A stretch of 46,536 bases of DNA from Nephromyces sp. MM_2019 (Eukaryota; Apicomplexa; Aconoidasida; Nephromycida): NCBI GenBank assembly GCA_015657535.1, contig JADHZB010001319.1, positions 5,725 to 52,260 of the forward strand, written 5' to 3'. Each line of letters starts with the position of its first letter. Position 1 is the stretch's first letter. The translations under genes and the position numbers were made by a program. Under the pieces are notes generated by a model that was given only the letters and a program-made list of their open reading frames with translations, was not told the origin of the DNA and did not search any database. Shown here piece after piece: positions 1 to 12,584 of this stretch.

Positions 1-1379
1 GATCCTGCCACTAAAACGCAGCATCGTCCCAGTAACACACAAGATCTTCTCAATAATACCCTCATTTTTAAGATACAAACTTGCATTCGCTATGAAAAAT
101 CCGAGTTCGTGTTTGAAGCTCTGTGCGTGTGTGTGTGTCTGCATTAGTTTGGGCATCTTCGTGAAGGGTGTAATCCCCAAAAGGGTGTATATACACTCAC
201 TATAGACTTTGTGAAAAGTATTAAGTAAACTTGGTGTTTTGCTTGGTTGAGTATTCTTAGATGAAATCTTCTTACTCTAATATTCTCGCTAGGAAGCAGA
301 GATATTTGCTTAATCTCATTGTTTTTCTGGTGATTTATGAGCTGCGTATTGAAAGAAGCTTGTTGATTTCTATGTGTGTGTGATCTTCGGCTTGGAAGAA
401 GATGGATGGCAGGTCTGTGTGTGCATGTGTGTGTGTGTCTGCGTTCGCTTTTATCTTTGTGTGTGAGTGTGTCTTTGTATTCGTGTAAATTCGTGTCTGT
501 GTATGAACGTGTTTTTTGTGTATGGAAGCGTGCGTGTGTGTATGAAGCAGTGCGTAGAAAAAGTGTAGAATGTGGTACTACTGCAGGAAGGAAGCTACTC
601 AAACGAGAAATTTTTAACACCCCGTTTTAATGGACGTCAGCATCTTCTTTTTCTTGGAAATTTTGACTTTTATTTTGCTGCTGTAACTACACCTTATTCT
701 TTCCGTGGATTTTCAAGGGTGTCTCTTTGTCTTAACATACAAAAACGACACATGTACATAAAGAATGTGTGTGCTGGAGCTCAAATAGATGCCCGCACGC
801 ACTCAGGCTCACATATATGTATTTACAATCACACAAGAGTTGAAATTCACATGCCTACATACACGCCTATCTACACACACACTTCCCTGTATGAATATGC
901 ACACGCGCTCAAACATCCACCCACAAATGTCCCTGCATGTATATGCATATGTGCTCACACACGCTTCCACACACAAAAGACATCCATTTGAGAGTCACAG
1001 CCAGCACTAAGGCACCACTATATCCACCTTGATAGCGCACTAAGAGAAGCCCAATAACTCAAAATTAAGCAGACGTAGCACTCACGTTAAAACCTCACAC
1101 AGCAAAGGTAGAAGGAGCTACGAGAAGCTCCTTTCCATCTTCGCTTTTGCATGCACACGCTGGAGCATCATTTTCTATATGTGTGTGTCCTTTTCAGCCA
1201 CAAAAGTGAGGCTATACACCCTCTTCTCATTAATTTTTCCATCATCATGCTCATATAAGATTTTGCTGTGCATAGCTTCATCTACACTTGCAGACACACA
1301 AAGATGCATGCAAACATACACAGCTACACACACACTCACACACCGTTTATTGCAGCTATGAATGCAGTACTTAAACCTC
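1..1379. other. 3' flank of purH, no gene resolved
   Basis: No gene is resolved here. On the + strand, 120-560 is rich in GT runs, while 740-1000 and 1490-1880 are rich in AC runs. Because introns in this window carry GT on their sense strand, the GT block at 120-560 may be an intron of a + strand gene running into purH. A possible terminal exon begins after the AG at about 585 and reaches a TAA near 630, but it is only about 15 codons long and matches nothing I recognise. The longer open frames here, on both strands, are low-complexity Thr/His/Cys/Val translations of the repeats. Confidence 0.4.
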
Positions 1380-4300
1380 TTAGTGCAAGAAAGCACGAAT
1401 ACCAGTCTGGAAGAGATGCATAGAGTAGCTGTTGGCTGCATCTGTAACGTTGCCATCCTGCACAGAACCGCCTGCGTTTGAAAGAAGCCACACACACACA
1501 CAAGTGTGAAAAAGCCGTCTATACACACAACCACGTAGACAACACACACCAACAAACTTATACAACCATATATCCAAAACTATACATAGCCATGCATACA
1601 AGCAAATATAGAACCAAGTAATAACACATACGCATACAAACGAGCACACAGCCATCAATTCACAGAGTAATACCTACTCACCAATACGCACTGTGATACT
1701 AACACACAAGGTTACCATTATATTAATACACGCGCTGCAAAACACCAGCATGAGCACCAACTCGCATCAAGTCACGACAGCACAACAGCACACCAACATC
1801 CACACAGATATACGCGCAGATACAGACCAACACATGCTAACATACACACACCCACCCATCCATACACGCCAACACACACGATACTCAACTGTACGCTGCT
1901 GAAAAAACAGTGGGCCTACGCACACACGGTAGATTACCTGGATGAGCGACGTACTTAACACCGTATTTGAACGCCTCATCGATGCTGTCACGGAAGGGGA
2001 AGAAAGCATCACTAGCCATGGAAACTCCACAGAGAGTTAGAAGAAATGCAGCCTTCTCCTCCGCAGTTAGCACGCATTCCTGAAGAAACCACACGCACAC
2101 ACACACACACATTATCTTATGGTAAAGAATTAAAAAAAGCACGCGTACAAAGAGTTAGACACACACATTATCGTAAGGTGAAGACTAAAATTAGGAACAC
2201 ACACACAGTTAGCCCAGACTTGTCTATAACTAAAGCCTCTAATAAGGCTAAAAATAGTGGCAAATTATCTGCTATGATGGAAAACGTTTTCATCACTCAA
2301 AATACCTCACACACACAGTGAAATCGCAATAAAAAACTTAACACAAAATGGGCGGTTTATTGCTTTAAACTCTACTATGCCGTAGGGCTCACACAGCAGA
2401 TGAGGATTTTTTTCTGTCCGTATGCATCTGTTTACATATCAGCAGCAAGAGCTTCAAAACATTTTGCCTTCGTCACCAAATTACAAACAGGCTAACACAC
2501 ACGGAGAAATACATACATTCACACACACGAACGTATAACCATGCACACACCAGCACACACACAAATGTGGGCACCAACATACACACCAACATACACACAA
2601 CAACACACACGCCAACACACACGCCAACATACACACCAACACCGCAACAATGCACACGCCAACATGCACACACCTACATACACACCAACACCGCAACAAT
2701 GCACACACCAACACCGCAATAATGCACACGCCAACATACACACCAACATACACACAGCAACACACACGCCAACACACACGCCAACATACACACCAACACA
2801 CACGCCAACATGCACACCAATACACACAACAACACACACACCAACATGCACACCAACACACACACCAGTACACTCCTGCCACTACAAAGATAAATATTAG
2901 TTCCTAAGCATACCAAAATACACACACACAGACAGCAAACGTTGCACTATAAAAGTGCTTTCTTTAACACATACTAAACAGAATGCCTCCAAACTTTGAT
3001 GAAGATGCACCAAGCAACTGCACACACACATCCTTCACCACTTCCCTCACTCCTTCTACCTTGTAACTTTCAGTCTTTTCGTCGAGTTTATTCATAAACT
3101 CCTCGGCAGCCGAAAGCCCTAAATCTCCCTCAATAGCGTATATACGTGTGTTAACACGATCTTGCCTCTTCACTCCTGCGCGGAAGGGAAGGCCTATAAT
3201 CTTCTGATGATGACGATAGTGCCTATAAAAGAAAGCCTTCATATTGCTGCAATCTCATCGAAGAAGGATTCCACACACATATGCTATATGTAGTGCGATG
3301 TTCAGCGAAGTCCAAAAAAACGAGCTCAGGGGAGCAGTGGAAAGGATGATCTATCTGCTCCACGCTTTATCACACACATTTATGGTAGTTTAAGGTACAT
3401 ATGAACGCATCATGAAGGGGGTAGAAGGAGGAACACACACGAGAGCCCCAAGCTATACATCATTTCAAAGCGGTGAAGAGTATGCTCCTATTGATTATAT
3501 GCACTAAAAAATAACACAAACACACTTCAATAAGAGTCGCAAAAGCAAGCTGTTGCACGCAGCTCAATCGCACACGGAATAGTCAGAGAGGCCAAGAGCA
3601 CACACTAGATTTTCAGGTCGTCTCAACAGCTTGCTTGGAATGGAGTGATGAAGTAAAAATTGACACACACACACATGTGTATACGCACAAAATTGGATAT
3701 CCAGAAAAACAGATATGTGCACAAAGTCATATAGATATAAACACATACACTTACAGACATATACGCACAGACACACAAACAGACGCACTAAAATACACGT
3801 ATAGATGTACACACACACGTATATACATGTAGGCCCACATTCACATAGATTTACACACACACACAGACACACAAAAATACACACAAAAATGCACACATAC
3901 ACAGAATCTAGCACACTACAAAACTAGCTTCCAGTATCAAGATTAGATTAACAGCCAGACCAGTTTGCTGCCTTCTTTCCAGCCAGCTTCACACAGTCAA
4001 CCCTAGACTGCTGCCCAGCACCAACTCCAATGAGCTGGCAGTTCTTTGCGTATACAACAGAGTTTGACTGTGTGTATTTCAAACTAATAGAAGCCAGCGC
4101 CAAGTCTAGCCTAGCATTATAGGCGATCTCTTCAGATACCTGCAAAAAGAGTGATGAATATGATGGTAAAGTTGAAGAAAACAATGAAGATGAAGGTAAC
4201 ATTGAAGATGATCCCTAATTGCATTTGTACAACTATACAGAAAACATCAAAACAGTAACTTTAACAAATGCAACACTCCAAAAAGACTCATGATCGAATC

Positions 4301-7300
4301 ACAGTCTATGCATGTTCTTTGTCAAAGATGAGCAAACACCTTAAGAATTTCTAATGAAAAAATAGCGAAAAAGATCAAAACATCATCCGAAACATCGTTA
4401 AAACTCGGACTTCCTTCCCCTTCCCATTCATACACAGAAATACAAGCAGAGACACACACAACCACAGAAATACACACATTCACACACACACATTCACACA
4501 CACATAGACCCACAAACACGCACACCCACACACACACAAACTTACACTTCCCCTATTGACAGGCTCAAGGAAAGAATCTGGAGAGAAAACAGAGGTGTCT
4601 TTTTTCTGTATGAAACCAACGCCACACAACTGCCTCAGCTCAAAGCTTGGAGGTGTAAAGTTCTTCTTTGCCTGCAAAATCAGAGAGAAAACTTGGAGAA
4701 CTTCACGACGAAAAAATCATTTCTAGTCAAAGACATTTGTGTGTGTGCTAGCTATTCATAGACTGCTGGTACAGGTGCTATAAACAGAAGAATGCAAATT
4801 CTACACACATACAGGGTAAAAAGAAAGAAATATACGTGATATCGAGACAACGAAGAATTATGTTTCATGCATCTCATCACGCTCATTGAAAGTCTAGGTG
4901 TGTGTAAGACCTCCATAGGGTGCATTCCTGGCATAAAATATGGATAACTAAAAATGTGCATGTGAAAAGTGCGTGTGTGTGCATGTGAAAAGTGCGTGTG
5001 TGTGCATGTGAAAAGTGCGTGTGTGTGCATGTGAAAAGTGCGTGTGTGTGCATGTGAAAAGTGCGTGTGTGTGCATGTGAAAAGTGCGTGTGTGTGCATG
5101 TGAAAAGTGCGTGTGTGTGCATGTGAAAAGTGCGTGTGTGTGCATGTGTTTGCGCGTTTTGGGGTCCGTAAAAGGTGCGTGTGTGTGCGTCTGTGTGTGT
5201 GCTGGTGCCTCTGTGGGTCTATGCGTGTATCTGTGCGTGCATCTGCACGTCTCACTTAACACTTGGCATTTCGTGGCAATATTCATTATACAGGCATTTC
5301 AGCACACGCACATACATCAACACACATAGAGTACTACAAAATATCAGCACACACCTACTAGCACATACACAAATGAAGATATCGGCGCGTACAAAACTTC
5401 CAATACACACACACACCAACACACCAACACACACACATGCTATGAAATGGATAGAAAAAACAACTTATCAAACCTGTAAAATCACATATTTCCCTCCCTT
5501 TTTCTCCTTTAAAATCGCCAGTGCAGCTTCCGTATATCTGCAATGCATGAAAAATAAAGCTAAATATAGGCTGCACACACTAAACATTTTTCAATAGAAC
5601 CTACCAGTGAAACTTCATCAAACCAAGCAAGGATGAAAAACAACACACAAAACGTGAAGACTTTGGTTTCAAAGGAGGGCATAACAGCGAAAGATGAAAA
5701 AACCCACAAAATTGCAGGAAAATCCGAAGTTGAGCTGAAATCTCTATACTATGCCCTTGGGCTAGCACACACACCAGAAGTCACCCATTAAAACAAAAAC
5801 ACACAGATGCATAGACATACACACACATTGCTATCCACACATATCAGCACAAAAAAACACAGGCACACACGCACCAACACATAAGCACCAGCACAAAAAT
5901 ATAAGCACAATCACACGAACACATACATATCAGCACAAACATACCAACACACACATGCACACCGATACACACGTACACACATACACACACATAACCAACC
6001 CGGGAGCTATAATCCCATCAGAAACCTCTTGTTTCAAGATAGATGCAAGATCTTCATCAACTTCATCAGATAAGCCAATGAAATCGCCAAAAGAGCACAG
6101 AGGATCGCTATTCCTCGCCAATATATAGGCAGCTGCTACGCTACTAACACATTTTCCCACAGGAATATCGCAAACCTAACAGATTAGCATTTTAGAAGGA
6201 AAGTTATAGAAGATGAAGATGATGCTGATGATGAAGAAAAAGAAGATGAAAATGGCGATCATGAAGATGGAGAAGGCGAAGACAGCAATAAGTATTACCA
6301 TAAAGATGAACAAAGTCATGAAGATGAGGCTGCAGATTATGATTACACACATGATGAATACGAAGACGGTGAACACACCTATCTAATGCTATCCAAATTC
6401 AAAGTACTCACCTGGTAATCAATGGCTTCCAATGGCCTGGACAAGGCAGCACCAGCAGGAGAACAGTGCTTGTAGCTTGCAGCTGCACATAGGCCGGTTC
6501 TCTGAATATGCACACACACGATGATGGGGTATATATTGAACAATAAAAATATGCCAAAAAGACTTCAGAGATGAAAAAAAGGCTGCAATCGAGCGTACGT
6601 ACACCAAGAGACTACAAAGGCTGGGAGCTCAGCTTGCCCCAGAAGTGGTACAAAAAGCCAGGCAATAAACAGCAATAGAGTTGAAGAGGAGAAGCAAAGC
6701 AAGAGATAAACACACACCTAAGAGCTGAATACAACATAGGTTTTATAAAAGGAGATAAAATGCGAAAAAAACGCATCAAAAGAAGGAAATTTTCGCACAC
6801 ACTTGAGAAGTATTGATGTTTTGTTTCAGAAGAGGCTCGTAGCACATGGCATATGATCAAAACATGAAGAGAAAAAACCGTCAAGCAGAGGCTCCAAGGA
6901 AAGAGTTTCGCCAAAAACTCGAAAACAAAGAAAAGAAAGACACACATAAGCAAATCCATATATTTAAGAACTAACACGTACAGCCAAGTCTAAAGGTTTA
7001 AACACACACCCCAAAACATATTGATTTAACAAGAAAAAAGAACACACACATAACCCAATCCATAGAATTCACAACAAAAAAGCAAAGCGAAAAAAATTGC
7101 AGGCAAAACAGATTAAAGCAACGAAAGTCGAAAAAAAGCAGCAAATTGCCTTCAGAAATAGCGAAAATTCGCACTTTTTCAGAGTTTTTTTCGATGAAAT
7201 GAGATAAAATTTGCTGACCTCCTTCAGTTCAGTCACTAACTGGAAAGCGTAGACACTGTCTAGAAAGTTTATATAGCCAGGAGTACCATTGAGAACCGTG

Positions 7301-8099
7301 AAAGGAAGCTGCCCACCATTTACAGTGCAGATTGCTGCACACACACACGTTGAAAATGCAAATTGCAGAAGTCAGAAAACCTAATTTAAGGAAATAAATT
7401 TATAATTTTAGGTGCCTAAATGTGTGTGCGGGTTAGCGAGGGGACCTGAGCTAATCAGTGAATATAGTACCAGTGTAAGTTCGCTTTGTGAGTATGCTAG
7501 TAGGAGCTCGTTATGAGTGCGTTGGAGTTCGATTTGAGCATGTGTGCGCGTATGCAAGTTCACTTTGAGTGCGTGCGAGCTCGTTTTTGAATGTGTTAAA
7601 GCTCACTTCAAGTAGGTTGGAGCTTGTTTGGAGTGCCTGCTTGTACATATAAGAACTGCATATAAAATGAAGAAAACAAAGACTTCACATCAGTACACAG
7701 TAAGCAGCTTAAAGCGATGCACAGCAGATGCAACTGTATAAAGCAATGCCTTAACAAATCACCAAAATGCAAAACACACTCGCTGATTTATATGCGGGAA
7801 AGCACGTCATTCGAGGTGTCTATACACGCAAATAGTTGAAGACAACTCTATGGTATTTCATAGTTATGCATATATAACTATGTGCGCATAACAAAATAGA
7901 GAGACATCACAAAGAAACACACAGATGAAACTATAATACCAACACACATAATCACACATGCCAAAACCCACGCGTAGATACCACAACCAACATATATATC
8001 TCACTCATAAGCAACCACATATACTCACACCCACCCGCACACATGCTATTACCACCCATACATTTCACACACACACACAACCCCACACACACACAACCN

Positions 8100-8142
<43 letters not shown>

Positions 8143-11100
8143 ACNCACACNCACACGCACACACACACATGCACACACTGCTAAAACCGCTTTACCTGCT
8201 GGAATTTGATGAGGATTGCAGCCATACTTTAGCTGTATAATCGGCTCAAAGTTCGCTACAAAAGAGGAACTCAAGGAAGTCTTTGGCTTTGCCAAAAGGC
8301 TCCTCTCTAGCACTCCATTTACTGCAGTTTCTGCCTCTTCTTCCACGGCAGCTGAAGACTCCAAATACTGCAAAACAGCAGCATCATAAGAGGCAGTCTT
8401 CCTGAAGTTTTAGCAATTAGAAAAGTGTCACAATTGAGTTATGGCGCCATCGCAGCTGAAAAACCTCTTCAATGATAAATCGAATGCAAACCACGGTGTG
8501 TTATTTTGAACCAAAAAGTACACACAAAAAGATGACACACCCCGGAAGACTCGCACACAAAAAAAATAGATACAAACAGACACATAAAGAGATAAAAACA
8601 GACTCAAAAGTGCACCAGCAAAAAGAGAGAAACACACATATCCGCACACACACAACGTATCAATATCGAAACACACACACATGCAAAATAATGCTTCTTT
8701 GCAGGTATAAAAATAATCCTTTACAGAGAAAGATCAAAGCAAAACAAACTCTTTTAGAAGCGCTTTTCCTTCATAATGAAGATAAAAGCAGCTGCTATAA
8801 CTATCACTATATGCTATATAAAGACAGCCAGAACATCTTATAAAATCTTTGAGGATGAAACAATGGCAACAAGTTTTGAAAGTATAGAGGAATTATATAT
8901 CTCATCCTACTACTGCCATAAGCTGCGTCTTATGGGAAAAACACGCTCTTTTTGAAGCTAAAAAATTACTTCGATGATTTGCCTTTCTGTATGTGTGCCG
9001 GAGAGCAAGAAGCCAAAGAATTCACTCTACAAAAAACGGCTATAGTATGCCTTTTTCAAGAATTTCTGAGTTTAAAAGCATAAACACACACACAAGCACA
9101 CAATATATAGAATAATAAGCAAGAAAAGAATCATATCTATATAGGTATATATAAGTAGATATCTATGGCTATCATCGCAGCTTTCTTTATCTTTATCTCT
9201 CTGCTTTACTCGCTCTCTGGTCTCCTTACACACTCTATACGTATCTCTACTCCCACTCTGCCATTTCAATTAGCTACTCTCTCTACTCTCTTCCTACTAT
9301 CTCTCTGCGCTCTCTATCTCTGCTTTGCATACCCCCCCTCTCTACTGTCTCACCTTCCCCTCTAAACAGTCTCCACCCCTTCTATTTCTACAAATCTACC
9401 CCCTCTCTCGCCCTATTCTCTGCTTTCCTTCTTCCCCCTTCCCCCTCTCCCCCCCCCTCAAGCTATGCTAATCTACCCCCTCTATACGTATCTCTACTCC
9501 ATCTTCCTCCTCTCTTTCTACGAATCTACCCCACTAAAGCAGAGAATAGCAAAGGCTGACTAGTTAACACCTGAAAGCCTCTCTAGCCATCTGAGCTCTG
9601 AACTTTCTGCTAGTTGATCCCTTTGAGTTTTGCATAGCACTCATGAGGACATCATACTGTGAAGTTGAAGACAACACACACACGGCAGAATGATTCTTTG
9701 CTGCTGCTCTGATCAAACAGGGACCTAAAGATATTAGGAAGAAGCAGATATATGTAGGGTATTGTACAGTGAGAGAGAGAGAGAGTGGCTTATATATACA
9801 AATTATAGATAAATCTCAATAAACACACATAAAGTGGAGGAGAAGGAGGTGGTGGAGATGGTGGTGGTGTCGGAGGTGGAGGTAGAGCAGGTGATGCAGG
9901 CGGTGGAGGTGGAGGTGGAGGTGGTGGAGATGGTGATGGTGGAGATGGTGGTTTAGGAGGTGGTGGTTCAGATGGTGCAGGTGATGGTGGGGTTGGGAGA
10001 GGTGGTGGTGGAGGTGGTCGAGGTGAAGCAGGTAGTGGTGGCGCAGGAGGCAGAGGAACTAGTATCGGTGCAGGAGGAGATGCAGCTAAAAGAGTAGGGT
10101 GATTGATGACAAGAAAAGTAAAAACATGCATAAATCTTCCTAACAAAGTATAAAATGGCAGTATCTACTACATAAATGAAGCCCACACACACGCGTAACA
10201 TGGCAATCACCCCCTTTTCATAGTAACTCCCTCTCAAAACACTCCGCTTTCATAGCACCACCCCCAAATACCTCCAATATCAATGTTCTCAATGCACTGA
10301 TCGAAGCTTCCACTTTCCACTGCTTTCTCAAAAGGGTAAAGATCCACCACTACCAAGTCAATAGCCTGAATATTCAACTTTTCAGCCTCCAATTCTGCAA
10401 AAAGCACACACAAGAAAATGAGCCAAAAGTCAATCTTAACACACCGCATTGAGCTGCGTGCTTATGTGTGCTTTCATCCACCATATTGCTACTGCGTAAT
10501 CTGAGACTCCATTAAGAAAGCGAATAAAACGGCTCAATGGGAAGAAAGAAAAGAGTACGAAAAAACTGGATTTTATACTGTAAAAGCTCCTTCTTGGGTT
10601 CGTTGAACACGATAAATCGGCGAGAATTTGCATTGCACGAAGATATGAAGAAGTTACCTACATACAAGCCGATTGCACCAAAAAAAATGTAGTACAACAC
10701 ACACACCATGATGAGCATTTCCTCGGCAGTAGAGAATGCCTCCATGGACTTTCGGATGTAGGGTCTTCACACGTCCATCAAATATCTCTGGAGATCCAGT
10801 ATAAGAGCTCACATCCTGCACAATTCCAACATTAAAAGCCTCTTTATGTCAAGCATATCTTCAAACTCAAGCAGAGAATAAGCTAAAAAAAAGAGGGGAA
10901 ACTACTCAGTTGTTAGTAAAAAAAATCATTATGCTGCTTCCTATATATCAGGAAAAAGCAGGAAAAGTACACGAGAAAGAAGAAGGGAGAATAAGAAGGA
11001 AAAGAAGAAAACCAGAGAAAAGAAGAAGGAGAAGAATAATGCCAAGAATGAGAGCACGATTTCAAGAAAGCAACTCAATACAAGAAAGAACAAGAGGAAC

Positions 11101-12584
11101 GAAGACATCAAATCGAGTAATATCATATCATCATGCTCATCAAGCAAAGAAACTCAGCACACACGCACAGAAAAAGATGAAATCAGGCCTCAAAGGGATC
11201 AAAAATCTACCAAACTACAGCATGCCTCAATATTTGTTTACTTTACAAAAACACGACATCATAGGGTGTAAAATGCAGCAAAAAACACACAAATCGCTCG
11301 ATGCGCATATCATAGTCCATTTTGACAAACAAAACCCCAACTTTACAGCAAAAACCGCAAAAAAAGCCACCTTTGAGCGTAAATACATCGGGAAAAGCAC
11401 ACAAAAAGTAAAAATCCTACTAATTCACGCTGCATCAAGCCTTTTTCTAACTAAAATAGAGAATATACCAACAGAAAAGCTAGGAAAAAGGAGAACAGTT
11501 GAGTATCAGACAAAACCAAGATTATTCAACCAAATGAAGATGACTAGAAACAGATGATGTGAGAGCGTAACGACGCGAAAACTAGGCAAAACAGCAGCTT
11601 TTGATTCTCAAGCAGCAAAATTTGCAGCCGAAATGCATAGCAAAGTCAAAGCCAGTGATGGAGAACTCCCTATCAAGGCAAGAAGCTATTGAGTTGATAG
11701 AAGCGAGCGTTTTAGTTGTGTTAACCCCAATGGTGTGCACGAATCACGGAATACTCACTGTGGAGATAAATTGGAAAAGTTTCTATGCAAAATATCCTAT
11801 CAGAATGCAAAAATGATAGCAAAATGTGAAGAAGATGAAAAAATGTATAAAAACTGGAGATAAAATGAGAAAACACACAAAAACCAAAGATGAAGAAGAC
11901 GTGTTTTGACGGAGAAAGCACCTGAGCCTGCACGCCAGCCTCATTCAATATCGAATGGGTTTTTCCACTGGAAATGATCTTCACACCAAACCCTTGCAAA
12001 AACTGGCCCAATTCCACTATCCCTGCAGAAGAAGAAGAAGAAGAAGAATCACGGAGTTAAAGTTTGTGAAGTTCTTTTCGCTTAGCTTAAGCAGCTGCCC
12101 CTGCAAGCGCAAAAACTGCTACAAATAGTATCATAGAACCCCTAGAATATCAGAGCAAATGCGCATGAAATATTAATGAAACACACAGGAAAAACATCAC
12201 CAACACACCCCAAACACACCCTAACGAGAGGCAAAATCGCACTCAAACCACACACAAGCACACACAGTACCAGCCATAGCAATCAACTAGCACCATCCAA
12301 ACGAAACAATTTTTTACATCAAAAACCCGAAAACTTCAGTCTCTCAGCTGAAGATTCTTCCTCATTATACCACGAATCACTGTATGTACAACGACGTTTT
12401 TTTGGCACTAAAAATATCGCAAAAACACATGAAAATCTAAGCGTAAATAATTCAGAATTCACTCACTTGATTTGTTAAACACACTGATCAATGCAGTCCT
12501 TATACTACGAACGTCTTCAACTTTCTGTGAGACTGCCTCCAAGGGGGTGACTCCCGGAGCAGCTGCTGGTTGAGATTGCATCAT
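1380..12584 (-). CDS. purH: Bifunctional AICAR formyltransferase / IMP cyclohydrolase (PurH, ATIC), 15 exons
   Basis: Catalyses the last two steps of de novo IMP synthesis: formylation of AICAR with 10-formyl-THF, then ring closure. Exons in coding order: 12584-12467, 12022-11922, 10815-10707, 10394-10272, 9724-9571, 8401-8196, 7334-7219, 6501-6412, 6175-6000, 5537-5474, 4671-4546, 4139-3961, 3246-3060, 2079-1938, 1471-1380. They total 1983 nt (660 aa; human 592). The N-terminal cyclohydrolase domain shows GRVKTLHP (about residue 87), DLYPF, IDIGG and RAAAKN. The transformylase domain shows YGCNPHQ (about 261), the catalytic KHCSPAG (320), [29 protein letters not shown] and SDAFFPFRD, ending in a bacterial-type FLH tail. 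The start is the upstream ATG of a tandem pair; the first 30 or so residues are extra and could be a leader. The exon 13 donor is ambiguous (3060, or as far as 3030). Introns are long and GT-rich on the sense strand. Confidence 0.97.
2555..2880. repeat. CA-rich minisatellite in last-but-one purH intron
   Basis: Imperfect 10-16 bp units built from CCAACA followed by TACACA or CACACG repeat about 25 times on the + strand. The array lies in the purH intron between exons 13 and 14 (3059-2080). It produces long spurious frames on both strands (His/Thr/Pro on +, Cys/Val/Trp on -), which I do not treat as genes. Confidence 0.9.
4956..5145. repeat. 23-bp tandem repeat, 8 copies, in purH intron 10
   Basis: The near-identical unit GCATGTGAAAAGTGCGTGTG plus TGT is repeated eight times with almost no divergence, followed by a decayed GT-rich copy up to about 5240. 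It lies in the purH intron 5473-4672. Unlike the other purH intron repeats, its GT-rich strand is the + strand, that is, antisense to purH. The minus-strand open frame across it is an artefact of the 23-bp unit. Confidence 0.92.
8051..8175. repeat. CA microsatellite with ambiguous bases
   Basis: A nearly pure AC array with a few GC interruptions in purH intron 6 (8195-7335). It contains three undetermined bases (n at 8099, 8145, 8151), showing the assembler could not resolve the array, so its real length is uncertain. It sits just downstream of the exon 6 donor on the sense strand. Confidence 0.93.
9170..9535. repeat. Pyrimidine-rich tract in purH intron 5
   Basis: About 360 bp of + strand sequence dominated by CTCT, TCTAC and CCCC runs (purine-rich on the purH sense strand), inside the intron between exons 5 and 6. 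Several imperfect copies of a CTACTC / CTATACGTATCTCTACTCC-like unit can be seen. No coding potential is recognised. Confidence 0.7.
9657..9683 (-). other. 27-nt in-frame GT...AG segment inside purH exon 5
   Basis: Within exon 5 the coding strand holds a 27-nt stretch that starts GTGTGTGTG and ends in CACAG, so it has the look of a tiny intron. It is a multiple of three and has no stop. Read through, it gives VCVLSSTSQ, and alignment with other PurH proteins needs exactly these nine residues, so I keep it as coding. Excision would be frame-neutral, so an exitron-like event is possible in principle. Confidence 0.6.
9830..10085. repeat. GGT/GGA trinucleotide-rich minisatellite in purH intron 4
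   Basis: Imperfect repeats of GGTGGAGATGGT-like units on the + strand within the purH intron 10271-9725. The purH sense strand is therefore CCA/CCT-rich and holds a 118-codon open frame encoding a nearly pure Pro/Ser/Ala tract. The flanking exons join seamlessly without it (IDIGG to [10 protein letters not shown]), so it is intronic. Confidence 0.88.

Noticed and set aside
376..991. Plus-strand frames left of purH as complete genes
   Set aside because: Composition follows the GT and AC repeats; no domain, no convincing start, and only a weak terminal-exon signal near 585-630.
2473..2925. Cys/Val/Trp-rich and His/Thr/Pro-rich frames on both strands
   Set aside because: Produced by the CA-rich minisatellite; both strands are open in several frames and they lie inside a purH intron.
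4956..5145. CRISPR array
   Set aside because: The unit is 23 bp in direct head-to-tail order with no unique spacers, in a eukaryotic intron.
4752..5286. Long minus-strand frames with repeated HTHALFTC / HTRTFHM units as a repetitive surface protein
   Set aside because: They are translations of the 23-bp repeat, open in all three frames because the unit has no stop, and lie in a purH intron between two exons that join in phase.
9657..9683. A 27-bp intron in purH
   Set aside because: Alignment with PurH proteins needs the nine residues, and all other purH introns are at least 236 bp.
9790..10146. Proline-rich protein gene
   Set aside because: The flanking purH exons join at [15 protein letters not shown], so the tract is intronic repeat.
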